The notes under the pieces were generated by a model. That model was not told the origin of the DNA, did no database searches, and was given only the letters and a program-made list of their open reading frames with translations. From positions 269,084 through 333,083 of the forward strand of contig CAWHBF010000010.1 of the NCBI GenBank assembly GCA_963827515.1: 64,000 bases of DNA, in the 5' to 3' direction. This DNA comes from JABFSA01 sp963827515. Its GTDB lineage: Bacteria; Acidobacteriota; Vicinamibacteria; Vicinamibacterales; UBA2999. This document shows, piece after piece, positions 55,714 to 64,000 of the stretch. Numbering within the stretch: position 1 is the first letter of the stretch; every line of letters begins with the position of its first letter. The translations under genes and the position numbers were made by a program.

Positions 55714-58168
55714 CTAGATCCCAAAGCTCAGACCCGCCATCGCCGTCCGTCCCGGAGCCCGCCAACCGCTCTGGTAGTAGGTGGAATCGAGCAGGTTGTC
55801 GACCTTTGCGTACACACGAAGGGCGCGAGGGGTGGACGACAGGCGATAGCCGGCAATCACCGCGGCCTTGGTGAATCGCCGGATACCTGTACGCTCTGGG
55901 TCGTCCGGCGGCGAAAAACGACCCGTAGTGTTCCGATCCGTGAAACAGATCGAACGTGGTGTCGAGTCGTGACGTCCAGTTCGTCGTCACGACCATCGTC
56001 GCCGTGTGACGAAAGACGCCAGGTACCGTATAGAAGCCCGGGACCGTGATGTCCTGATTGGTCTCCGCGTCAGTGAAGGTGTACGAGGTCGAGAGGCTAA
56101 GGGTCGACGTGGGCCGCGCATCGACGCCGAACTCGAGCCCGCGCGAGAACCCGCCCGATCCGTTGACGTATCCGAGCGACCGGCCAAATGGATCCGTGGC
56201 CGGGCGAATGCCTCCGGACGAGTCGAACGCGGTGAGCGATTCCACGTCGACGTGAAACGCCGTCATCGACACCTTGACCCTATCGCGCCATGCCGATTGA
56301 TCGATGCCCGCATCGAATGAGAGATAGCGGTCAGGCCTGAGTCGTGGGTCGCCGTATGGCGTGAAGATGATCTCGCCGCTGACCGGGTCGCTCGAGAAGC
56401 CGCCTCCGAATCGCTCGTAGAGGCCGGGAGCGCGATAGGCGTTGCCAACGTGGGCGCGCACCTTCGTGTCAGACGCCTCGACGAAATACGCTGCGGAGAA
56501 ATCGCCGGTGAGTGCGCGCGGAGGGGAAGCGACGGGCACGCTGTCGTAGACATTCTCGACGCCGGTCGCCGACGAGTCCACCGTACCAAGGGTGAATCCC
56601 TGGATTCTGCCAGACACCGACATCTGGAGATGACGATCGAGGAGCGCGATCTGTGCCGCCGCAAACCCCGCGTGCGCCGTCTGCGAGATGCTCGTCTCGG
56701 TCAGCACGCGGAAAGGCGCCGGACCATGATCGTCCTGGTGGTCGTGGTAGTGCTCGCGCTCGAACTCGTATCCAGCCGTGACACCCAACCACGGCGTCGG
56801 CTGCAGAATGGCGCGCGCGTCGATGGTGTCCACATCACCGTCGTAGTTCCCGAGCGTCTCGGTGGCCGACTGGAACCCTGGTCCGGCTGGTCCACTGATG
56901 TACGTCCGCGACGTGTGCACCCGCTGGTAGCTCCCCTGCCAGCTCAACTTTGTTGAGCGGGCCTGCTTGAACTGCAGCGCCGTCGTGTGGAACCACGAGG
57001 CGCGTGTGTTGTCAGGATCGTCGCGGCCAGGAATGTACGTCGCGTTGCCGACGTCGAGAGGGAGGCCGCTGTTCACGCGCTCGATCGCTTCAGGCGCGAC
57101 CGCGATCGCATCGACGATGATCGCGTTCGGAACGTTCGCCGCCGGAACGCCGCTCGCCGTCGGACTCGCGTTGATCTCGACGCGATCGTTCGAACCGAAG
57201 ACGCGCGCCGTCAGGCTGGTCGTCGGCGTGAACTGATAGCGAAGCATCCCTTGTGCGCCGGTGCTGCGCGCGCTGTCGTTGCCATCCAGACCGTCACGGA
57301 CGTTCCACTGTACGCCCCCCAGCGAATAGGTGACGCGGTCGCTCCGCGCGCCGCCGCTGACGGCGCCTCGAGCCCGGAGGTGCCCGAGGGATCCCGCTTC
57401 GATCTGCGCGTCGCCGTGCGTGGGACTTCCACCCTCGCGCGACACGATGTTCACGACCCCACCGACGGCGTTCGTGCCATACAGCGAGGAGCCTGAGCCC
57501 CGCAGTACCTCGACCCTGTCGGCGGCGACGAAGTTCAGGTTGGACATGAACGACGTCACGTCGCCCTGGGCCGTGGCCGCATCGCGAAGACGTAATCCGT
57601 CGACGAGCACGGCAGCAGCGTCGGGGCGCAACCCACGGATCCGCATCGAGGCCAACTGTCCAGGCCCGCCGTTGTCTCGAACCTGCACGCCGGGCGTGTA
57701 GCGGACGATTTCGGTGAGCGTGGCCTCGTTCCGTGCCTGGATCTCCTGGGCGCTGATGAGTGTGATGGCCTTCGATGTCGCCTGCGTGACCTGAGGAAGC
57801 CCGGACGCCGTGACGACGATCCCTTCGTCCACGCCGGCGACGTCGAGTTGTACGTCGAGTGTGCCCGGCCGGTCGCCAGCGAGCGTCAGCAGCTGCACTT
57901 GCTGACGGAACCCTGGTGCCTCGATCTCGATGACGAAGCTGCCCGCGGCCAGTGCATCGAAACGAAACGAGCCGGTGGCGTCTGTGGTCGTCCGCTGTGC
58001 CGCGGCGCCGTCTTCACGGTGTGCCCGCACCTCGGCGCCGACGATCACCGCACCCTGGGCATCCGTGACGCGGCCCGTCAACGCGGGTGCCTGTGCAAGC
58101 GCGGGCGCAACCCACAGGGCGACCAGGGCCACCACGATTCCTGCTCTACAACGTGTCGCTATCGTCAC
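55714..58168 (-). CDS. BtuB-type TonB-dependent corrinoid receptor, one frame break near the end
   Basis: About 817 residues after removing one T in the T5 run (55914-55918), which restores the end RRFTKAAVIAGYRLSSTPRALRVYAKVDNLLDSTYYQSGW and AGLSFGI (quoted: TKAAVIAGYRLSS, KVDNLLDSTYYQSGW). N-terminus: signal peptide, a carboxypeptidase-regulatory domain (LTGRVTDAQGAVIVGAEVRAHR), then a plug with VEVLRGSGSSLYGTNAVGGVVNIVS and many strands. Start GTG at 58168 overlaps btuD. BtuB-like by its place beside btuFCD and the riboswitch; substrate not proven. Confidence 0.88.
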
Positions 58169-58985
58169 CTATTCACTCCGTGCTGGAATCCCGACCGCGT
58201 AACTGTGGCGGGCTTGCTGAAAACGAACGCGCGGCGGCCATCGGCCGTGGCCACGATCTCCGAATCCACGGCGAAGACGCTCCGGCAACTGGCTGGCGTG
58301 AGCACCTGCTCTGGGGTGCCGTCACCGACGATCCGTCCGTGATTGAGCAGGAGCACCTGCGTCGCGAATTGCGCGATGACGCTCAAGTCGTGCGTGGCGA
58401 TCGCCACCGCACGGCCGGCGTCGGCCAGACTTCGACACAGCGTCAGGATGGACAACGCATGTTCGAGGTCCAAGTGGGCGGTGGGTTCGTCAAGCAGCAC
58501 GATATCCGGCTCGGCCGCCAGGCACCGGGCGATTGCGACGCGCTGCCGTTCGCCACCCGACAGCCGGTCGACCCTGCGAAGGCGAAGATGTCCCAAATCG
58601 CAAATCGCCATGGCGGATTCGATCGCCTGACGATCGCGGTCGCGTTCGCGCTCGAACCGTCCGCGGTGCGGATGGCGTCCCATCGAGACCATTTCGTCCA
58701 CGGTGAGGGCGAAATCGCATCGTGTGTCCTGTGGCAAGAAATGCCAAGCGGCGCGCGATGTCACGTCTCGGCAAGCTTCCGATCGCGAGACCACCCAGGG
58801 TGACGGTCGCCACTCGAGACGTTCCACAGGCCCGCAAGAACGCGGAGCAGCGTGCTCTTGCCGCTCCCGTTGGGCCCGATGACGGCTGTCAAGCTGTGAG
58901 GGGCGAGCCTGACAGTCGCACGTGCGAGGATCGCGCGACCACCACGCACAACCGAGACATCCCGCCCTTCGACGACCGGAATCAC
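58165..58985 (-). CDS. BtuD-type ATP-binding protein, two frame breaks (first system)
   Basis: About 272 residues after removing one base at 58805-58806 and one at 58736-58737. The N-terminal part (from a GTG at 58985) has VVRGGRAILARATVRLAPHSLTAVIGPNGSGKSTLLRVLAGL with Walker A GPNGSGKST. The middle part is GGLAIGSLPRRDIARRLAFLPQ. The C-terminal part has VDEMVSMGRHPHRGRF, LSGGERQRVAIARCLAAEPDIVLLDEPTAHLD and ATHDLSVIAQF. Both breaks are single extra bases, and the restored text fits the family throughout. The start overlaps btuC (GTGA) and the stop overlaps btuB (GTGA). Confidence 0.88.
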
Positions 58986-60010
58986 TCGGCCCCCTCCCGC
59001 AGGTTTCGGAGCAGTAACACCAGGAAGAGCGGCGCCCCGCACAGTGCTGTCACCACGCCGAGACGAATCTCCGCCGGCGGACGCACGGTCCGCGCCACGA
59101 GATCGCAGGCGATGAGAAACGTCGCTCCGGCGAGCGCGCTGGCGGGCAGGAGCGTGCGATGGCCTGGCCCGAGAACGAGGCGGACCGCATGCGGCACGAC
59201 GAGGCCGACGAAGCCGACGAGGCCCGCCACCGCAACGGACGCACCGGTCAGCACGGCGGAGGTCAGCACGAGCAGTCGCTTGGAAGCCTCGACGTCGACG
59301 CCGAGGGCCGCCGCCGTGTCCTCGCCAAGGAGCAGCAGGTCGAGCGTCCGGGTTTGCAACAGGGCCGCGACGAGTCCCGTGACAACAAACGGCGCCGAAA
59401 TCCACACGTGCGCCCATGTGCGGGAATCGAGCCCTCCCATCATCCAGAACACGATGTCCTGTGCCACCTGCCAGGTGACGATGTTGAGCGAGATCAGCAG
59501 GCTCGAGACGGCGGTGAGAAAGGCGCCCACGGCAATGCCGGCCAGCAGGAGCGTCGTAATCGGTGTGACGCCTCCACGTGTGGCGATGCCGTACACGAGC
59601 AACAGCGCCAGCAGGGCTGATCCGATGGATGCCAGTGGTAACGCGACGACCGATGTCGCGCCCCACCCGGTCACGAAGACGATGACCGCGCCAAGAACCG
59701 CGCCCGGTCCGACGCCAGTGAGACTCGGTTCGGCCAGCGGATTCCGAAAGAGCGCTTGCATGATCGCACCGCCCGTCGCCAGGCCGGCGCCGACGACCGC
59801 CGCGACAATGACGCGCGGCACGCGGATCAGCCAGACGATCGCTTCGTCGGCGCGCGTGACGGTGAGAGGATCCACCCAGGACGCCGGCAAGAGCTTGACC
59901 CCAAGGACGCGCAAGACCGCCGCCCAGTCGAGGGATGTGCTCCCCACCGCCACACCGGCCATCCCGACCACGGCGAGCAGCGGAACGAACGTGAGGTAGA
60001 AGTACACAGG
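58982..60010 (-). CDS. BtuC-type ABC permease (first import system)
   Basis: 342 residues from a GTG at 60010, with about ten helices. Motifs: WLIRVPRVIVAAVVGAGLATGGAIMQALFRNPLAEPSLTGVGPGA and VAGLVGFVGLVVPHAVRLVLGPGHRTLLPASAL, standard for BtuC/FecCD permeases. Upstream text in the same frame (back to about 60070) is basic and Cys/Arg-rich, unlike a permease start. It follows btuF by 61 bases and is coupled to btuD. Confidence 0.93.
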   Translation of the reverse strand, partial: PVYFYLTFVPLLAVVGMAGVAVGSTSLDWAAVLRVLGVKLLPASWVDPLTVTRADEAIVWLIRVPRVIVAAVVGAGLATGGAIMQALFRNPLAEPSLTGVGPGAVLGAVIVFVTGWGATSVVALPLASIGSALLALLLVYGIATRGGVTPITTLLLAGIAVGAFLTAVSSLLISLNIVTWQVAQDIVFWMMGGLDSRTWAHVWISAPFVVTGLVAALLQTRTLDLLLLGEDTAAALGVDVEASKRLLVLTSAVLTGASVAVAGLVGFVGLVVPHAVRLVLGPGHRTLLPASALAGATFLIACDLVARTVRPPAEIRLGVVTALCGAPLFLVLLLRNLREGAE

Positions 60011-60071
60011 GCTGAGACGTCCCTCGGCTGAGGGCTCGGCACGTACGGGACAGGAACGGCAGCCGCGGCTC

Positions 60072-61067
60072 TCACGATCGGTTGTCCCCGTAGAGCGCTT
60101 CCGCGATTGATTCGACCAGGCGCGCGGTGAAGGGCGACAGCGGCAGGAACACATGGTGCTCCAGCACGACGATCTGTCCACGGCGGGCTGCGTTCGTCGA
60201 CGCGATGGCGGGTGATGCCAGCAAACGGGCACGCACCTGCTCCACCGTACCGCGATCCGCACCCGCCACGATCCAGTCGGGGTTCCACTGCACGATCCGC
60301 TCGTCGGTGACGCGGTCGTAGCCAACCAACCCGTGGGTCGCGGCCACGTTCTCCGCACCCAGCACCCGCATGATGTCGGTGAACAGCGTCTGCGATCCGT
60401 AGCTGTAGGAACCACCGAATCCCATCACGCGTGGTGGTGCAGTCCCCGGACGCTTGAGTGACGCAGCGCGACGAATCACGTCTTGAAACCGTCGCACTTC
60501 GATGGCTGCGCGCTCGTCTTCACCGCTCAGGTAGCCGAGCAGACGAATGTGCGCCTCGATCGACGCCAACGTCGAAAACATCGTGTACATGCGATAGACG
60601 GGAAGACCGGCTGTTCTCAGCAAGGCCGGAAGGTCCGACCGCGCGGACTGCGGCGTGAGCACGAGATCGGGCGCAGCGCGAAGCACCCGTTCGGGATCGC
60701 TTGCGATCACGGGCTGGTACCGCTCGGCCAGGGTGTACACATTGCTGACTCGGCGCTGATACGCGTTCTCACTGACGCCGACGATGCGTTCCGGCGGGAC
60801 CACGGTGTACGCGAACTCATCGGTTGACGAGAACTGCGAGACGATGCGTCGGGGCGGCCGATCGACTTGCACCCGAACGTCGTCCGCGCCCGTCGCATGC
60901 CGAGGATATTCGTCAGACTCGATCCGAACGTCCGGATTGCCGTACCCCTCGAATGGCCGCTCAGGTGACGGAAGAAGGCCCGCGGGCGTCACCTGACTGA
61001 CCACGACGCTGGCCAGTACCAGGGCCCCGACAAGCGCGACGAGCGGCGCGGCCGATGCCTTTACCAC
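60072..61067 (-). CDS. BtuF-like periplasmic binding protein with membrane-anchor N-terminus
   Basis: 331 residues. A hydrophobic N-terminus (LVALVGALVLASVVVSQ) may be an anchor or uncleaved signal. The body matches BtuF/FepB-type binding proteins: RRIVSQFSSTDEFAYTVVPPERIVGVSENAYQRRVSNVY, PDLVLTPQSARSDLPALLRTAGLPVYRM, FTDIMRVLGAENVAATHGLVGYDRVTDERIVQWNPDWIVAGAD. The start GTG at 61067 overlaps the pduO end by 7 bases. It is the second gene after the cobalamin riboswitch. Confidence 0.9.
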   Translation of the reverse strand: MVKASAAPLVALVGALVLASVVVSQVTPAGLLPSPERPFEGYGNPDVRIESDEYPRHATGADDVRVQVDRPPRRIVSQFSSTDEFAYTVVPPERIVGVSENAYQRRVSNVYTLAERYQPVIASDPERVLRAAPDLVLTPQSARSDLPALLRTAGLPVYRMYTMFSTLASIEAHIRLLGYLSGEDERAAIEVRRFQDVIRRAASLKRPGTAPPRVMGFGGSYSYGSQTLFTDIMRVLGAENVAATHGLVGYDRVTDERIVQWNPDWIVAGADRGTVEQVRARLLASPAIASTNAARRGQIVVLEHHVFLPLSPFTARLVESIAEALYGDNRS

Positions 61068-61642
61068 GCGCGAGACCAGCGATTACCTGCTCTCCCGGTT
61101 TCCGCACGCAGCGACCCGCTCACACCTGCTCCGAGCTCGAGCTTGCGCGCAAAGAGCCACAAGAGATCGGACAGCCGGTTCAAGTAGCCCAGAATCGTCG
61201 GCAGCACGGGCTCGCCTGCTTCCGCGAGCCGGACGACCCCTCGTTCAGCGCGCCGGCACACGGTCCTGGCCATGTCAAAGGCAGCAGCAGCCGTGTGCGC
61301 ACCGGCGACGGTCCAGTCGGACAGCATGCCATCGATTGCCTCGAGGCGATGCACCTCCGCCGTCAGTCGCTCCACCATCTCGGCCTCGACCGGCACCTGC
61401 GGCTTGGAGCTCCCAGGGGGAGTGGCGAGCGCCGACCCAATCTTGAAGAGCTCGCGCTGGACGTTGCGTGTGAACTCGGCGATCGCCGCGTCCTCGCAGA
61501 TCGAGCGCGCGAAGCCGAGTGTCGAGATCAGCTCATCGACATTGCCGTAGGTGTCGACGCGAAGAGAAGCTTTGGAAACGCGAATGCCGCCTGCGAGACC
61601 CGTCTGCCCGCTGTCACCGCGGGTCGTGGCGATACTGCCCAT
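61061..61642 (-). CDS. PduO-type ATP:cob(I)alamin adenosyltransferase
   Basis: 193 residues. It transfers the adenosyl group of ATP to cob(I)alamin in the cytoplasm, making the coenzyme form. Motifs: TTRGDSGQTGLAGGIRVSKASLRVDTYGNVDELISTLGFAR at the N-terminus (ATP-binding loop TRGDSGQTGL) and CRRAERGVVRLAE plus YLNRLSDLLWLFAR near the end. It is the first gene behind the cobalamin riboswitch, with a strong GGAGGACATGC ribosome-binding site before the ATG at 61642. Confidence 0.95.
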   Translation of the reverse strand: MGSIATTRGDSGQTGLAGGIRVSKASLRVDTYGNVDELISTLGFARSICEDAAIAEFTRNVQRELFKIGSALATPPGSSKPQVPVEAEMVERLTAEVHRLEAIDGMLSDWTVAGAHTAAAAFDMARTVCRRAERGVVRLAEAGEPVLPTILGYLNRLSDLLWLFARKLELGAGVSGSLRAETGRAGNRWSRAW

Positions 61643-61769
61643 GCATGTCCTCCAAAACGTGTCGGCGGACAGACCACGGCAACAGATGGCGTGCTATTGG
61701 GATCGAGGGGGGACGAAGACCCAGATGCCAGAGCATGCTTTCTGTTCTCCGCAGAAAGGCAGCCGATTC

Positions 61770-61942
61770 ACCCTGGGTAGGTCTCCTGGCTCGGAAGGGA
61801 CAGCGTGTGCTGCTGCCGGTCGCTTCACCTTCCCCAGCCAACAGGCTGAGTGGTCTTTCGAAGCAACGCCTTCACTTACAGTGGCGGAACCGCGCCGGAC
61901 TCGCACCGGACTTCCCTGTTAGGCCCGTTGTGGGCACCTAAG
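61770..61942 (-). promoter_or_regulatory. Cobalamin riboswitch upstream of pduO-btuFCD-btuB
   Basis: On the minus strand the region has the aptamer landmarks in order: AACAGGGAA, the GGTGCGAGTCCGG stem, the B12 box GCCACTGTAAG (61875-61888), and the 3' motif CAGGAGACCTACC (61775-61790) closing the core. In the 130 bases before pduO lies a hairpin CTTTCTG/CAGAAAG (61738-61758), a candidate expression platform. High adenosylcobalamin should lower expression of the import and adenosylation genes. Confidence 0.92.
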
Positions 61943-62085
61943 GCAGCGAGGACGTTACCACGAGTCTTCGATCGCACACAACACGCAGGGCCCCAGAGAC
62001 ATGTAGTCGGAGAAACCAATCACTCTGTGCCTCTGCGACTCTGTGGCCTGTGAGAACTGTTTACAGCGTTTTTCGGTGTACGAGT
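61943..62085. other. Intergenic spacer between riboswitch and cbiB
   Basis: No gene is seen. The minus-strand promoter of the riboswitch transcript must lie here, but I find no convincing -35/-10 pair. At 62023-62046 there is a CTCTGTGCCTCTGCGACTCTGTGG segment built from CTCTGTG/CTCTGCG steps, a simple interspersed repeat of a type met in other environmental bacterial genomes (recollection). Confidence 0.4.
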
Positions 62086-62155
62086 GTCCGCCTTCAGGCG
62101 GACCGAGAAAGGCCGGCTGAAGCCGCCGCTCTACGCACAACTGGAAGCGGTCTAG
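62086..62155. repeat. Variant CTAG palindromic element supplying the cbiB stop codon
   Basis: Hairpin GTCCGCCTTCAGGCGGAC (62086-62103), then GGCCGGCTGAAGCCGCC, then the right arm CTCTACGCACAACTGGAAG and GCGGTCTAG. The terminal CTAG (62152-62155) gives the TAG stop of cbiB. Confidence 0.8.
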
Positions 62156-63132
62156 CGAAACGCGAAGAGCAGGCCGGACGCGAGCACCGCAGCCATCATG
62201 CCGGTCATCGTGACGAGCACGCTCGCGCGTTGCAGATCATCGTGGGTCTCCACCGGAGGGTCGGCCGCATCGCCAAGCCATGTGTCGGTCACGAGACGCC
62301 CTTGCATCCAGATCGGACCCACCAGCTTCCGTTCCAGCGCGCCGGCTGTTGCGGCTTCGCTCCATCCCGAGTTTGGCCCCGGCAGCACCGCGTGCTGTGT
62401 GAAGCCGACCACTATCGCCTTCCTGCCAGAGAATCGTGGCAGTATCGCGGCCAGCGCGGCCATGAGCAGCCATGTCAGCCGCGCCGGCACGTAGTTCATC
62501 ACATCGTCGAGCCGCGCACCGCACCAGCCGAACCGGAGATAGCGCGGCGTCTTGTAGCCCACCATCGAATCCATCGTGCTGACGACCTTGAAGAGGACGA
62601 GTCCGGGTAGCCCTGCAACCGCGTACCAGAACACAGGGCTGGTGAATCCGTCCGTCAGGTTTTCGCTCAGACTCTCGACGGCGGCGCGGCGGCAGGCGCC
62701 GGCATCCATGGGTGAGGTATCCCGGCCGACAAGATGTCCGATCGCCGTGCGGGCCGCAGGGAGGTCGTCGCGAATCAGGGCCCGCTCGACGCGCCAGACG
62801 TGACGAAGCAGATCGCCCAAGGCCAGGAGGCTGTACAGCACGAACGCGTGCGCCAGCCAGCCCAACCACGAGGCCACGAGTCCAGCGGCAACGGTGAACG
62901 CCGACAATCCGACGGTCCAGATCACGGCCAGTAAGATGAACAGGACCACGCCGCCGCCGTAGCCATCGATGCCGATTCGCCGCAGTCCCTTCTCGAGAGC
63001 TGTCAGCGTGCTGCCCATCACACGAACGGGATGGCACCGATACACGGGATCGCCGGCGACGAGATCGGCGAGAACGGCTACGGCAAGCGCGAGCGGATGT
63101 GCGAGGAGCAGCGCGCTCAGCTCGCTCGCCAT
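62152..63132 (-). CDS. cbiB: Adenosylcobinamide-phosphate synthase CbiB/CobD
   Basis: 326 residues from the ATG at 63132, with about eight hydrophobic stretches. It attaches aminopropanol (or its phosphate) to cobyric acid in the inner membrane. Motifs: VLADLVAGDPVYRCHPVRVMGSTLTALE, ESLSENLTDGFTSPVFWYAVAGLPG, STMDSMVGYKTPRYLRFGWCGARLDDVMNYVPARLT. It overlaps the end of cbiZ by 16 bases in another frame. The TAG stop is part of a palindromic element, so the natural C-terminus may have been slightly changed. Confidence 0.94.
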   Translation of the reverse strand: MASELSALLLAHPLALAVAVLADLVAGDPVYRCHPVRVMGSTLTALEKGLRRIGIDGYGGGVVLFILLAVIWTVGLSAFTVAAGLVASWLGWLAHAFVLYSLLALGDLLRHVWRVERALIRDDLPAARTAIGHLVGRDTSPMDAGACRRAAVESLSENLTDGFTSPVFWYAVAGLPGLVLFKVVSTMDSMVGYKTPRYLRFGWCGARLDDVMNYVPARLTWLLMAALAAILPRFSGRKAIVVGFTQHAVLPGPNSGWSEAATAGALERKLVGPIWMQGRLVTDTWLGDAADPPVETHDDLQRASVLVTMTGMMAAVLASGLLFAFR

Positions 63133-64000
63133 TTCTCGCTCCAGCCGAGCGCAATGGCGGCGAGGATCAGCGGCTTCGGCTCGAATTGTCCACCGCCGTG
63201 CAACCGTGTTCGAAATTCTGCCCAGCGATCCGTCTGCGCGGCCAGAGAGGCGGCCAAGGTCGCCGCCTGCTGAACGACCGCATCCGGCGACAACGGATGC
63301 CGGCAGGGTCTGGTGGCGCACACGATCGAGGACGGCCGCAAGCGCATGCGCGGCGGCGCCCACGAGCGGCTCGTAGAACGCGGCCTTGCTATTCCTGCGG
63401 AGTAACTCGAGATCGGGAGGATCGAGAAGGGTCGACAAGTCGTCGAATACGGTCTGTTCCCGCAACCCGTATCGGCCCAGCGCGTGGAATAGCCCGCGCG
63501 TGTAGCTGGGCTCCAAGCCGTTTTGCCAGCGGAGGGCCTCGAGGGTCGCCCGTCGAACCACGAGCCCGGCGATCTCCCCGAACTTCATGTGGGGACTGGC
63601 CGAGGTCAGCGCCATCCCGCCGTCGAGCGGCGCCGCAACGCAAAACTGATCGGTCCCCGTCCCCGTCGCAAGATCCTGGGAGTAGCAGCTCGGCACCGCG
63701 AGTCGCTGCAGCGCCGCACTCTTCCCTTCCGTCATCGTCACCACGAGCCGCGCCAACGCTGCCACCCTGACCGGTTGATTGATCAGGAGAATCGTGTTGA
63801 TCGTGCCGGCCACGGCGGGCACTTTCACGGTGCCATCGCGTGTCTCCCGCCAGCCGGCCGGATCGCCGGCACACGTCGCGTTCGTCTGAACGCCAGCCGT
63901 AACCACCGCCGTAACGGTCACGTCCTCATCCCGCTCGGTGGCGACGACGGCGTAGTTCATGTTGGCAGCGGTCCCCATGACCGCCGATTCGCGGGACTGA
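63117..64000 (-). CDS. cbiZ: CbiZ-type adenosylcobinamide amidohydrolase, 5' end off the window, one frame break
   Basis: The gene is read from beyond base 64000 to a TGA at 63117-63119. Motifs: VTVTAVVTAGVQTNATCAGDPAGW, VAGTINTILLINQPVRVAALARLVVTMTEGKSAALQ, LATGTGTDQFCVA. A frame break at about 63295 is repaired by removing one base; the new text SPDAVVQQAATLAASLAAQTDRW continues a helix to EKWRAS. CbiZ cuts the aminopropanol arm from adenosylcobinamide or pseudocobalamin to give cobyric acid for reuse, which points to corrinoid salvage. The N-terminus lies off the window. Confidence 0.88.

Noticed and set aside
61551..61922. Plus-strand open frames across the riboswitch
   Set aside because: They overlap the aptamer on the opposite strand and their products have no recognisable domain.
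1..64000. CRISPR array, prophage, insertion sequence with transposase
   Set aside because: No regularly spaced identical repeats with unique spacers, no phage structural or integrase gene, and no transposase was found; the repeats seen are palindromic elements or short coding tandem repeats.

Overview
The window is GC-rich bacterial chromosome. It most likely comes from an acidobacterium, perhaps class Vicinamibacteria. The pointers are TonB-linked receptors with an N-terminal carboxypeptidase-regulatory-like domain, a DUF5916 outer-membrane protein, a reaction-centre-type c cytochrome of the kind Acidobacteria carry, many c-type cytochromes, and dense families of short palindromic repeats. 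This placement is inference; there is no rRNA or other marker gene in the window.

Layout. 1-1.4 kb: the 5' end of purH, a cold-shock protein with a terminator-like leader, and a conserved hypothetical gene. 1.4-13.1 kb: one leftward complex I operon, nuoABCDEF-HJKLMN, with overlapping start and stop codons; nuoG and nuoI are absent and nuoF is frame-broken. 13.3-22.9 kb: single genes (glycosyltransferase-like, broken SagB-type nitroreductase, YajQ, PLD/cardiolipin-synthase-like, Spy-like, beta-barrel, homocysteine methyltransferase, thioesterase, dihaem cytochrome) separated by palindromic repeats. 23-33.5 kb: a TonB receptor with six frame breaks, a DHA2-type MFS exporter, a helix-hairpin-helix cytochrome, a MauG-type peroxidase, a DUF5916 protein and a small cytochrome. 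33.7-44.4 kb: a metal-related block (HupE, transmembrane anchor, YtkA-like lipoprotein, CusA-type RND pump, short adaptor, YVTN propeller, porin, cytochrome c, heavy-metal-binding-domain protein). 44.6-64 kb: a cobalamin region, all leftward. A cobalamin riboswitch at about 61.9 kb precedes pduO-btuF-btuC-btuD-btuB, then btuF-btuD-btuC, cobN, chlID, cobQ and a FhuF-like reductase. cbiZ and cbiB lie upstream of the riboswitch.

How it works together. The right third reads as corrinoid capture (BtuB), two ABC importers, adenosylation (PduO), cobyric acid/cobinamide remodelling (CbiZ, CbiB, CobQ) and a CobN/ChlID metal chelatase. No corrin-ring synthesis genes are visible. CobN carries an N-terminal [2Fe-2S] thioredoxin-like domain, and the last gene is a second 2Fe-2S protein of the FhuF type.

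Two window-wide patterns matter. First, at least 17 reading-frame breaks were found and every one is a single extra base; I found no missing-base break. This looks like a systematic sequencing or assembly insertion error, so broken genes should not be called pseudogenes without checking. Second, a palindromic element of about 100 bp with CTAG ends recurs nine times in full, partial or degenerate form, and in several places supplies the stop codon of the neighbouring gene.
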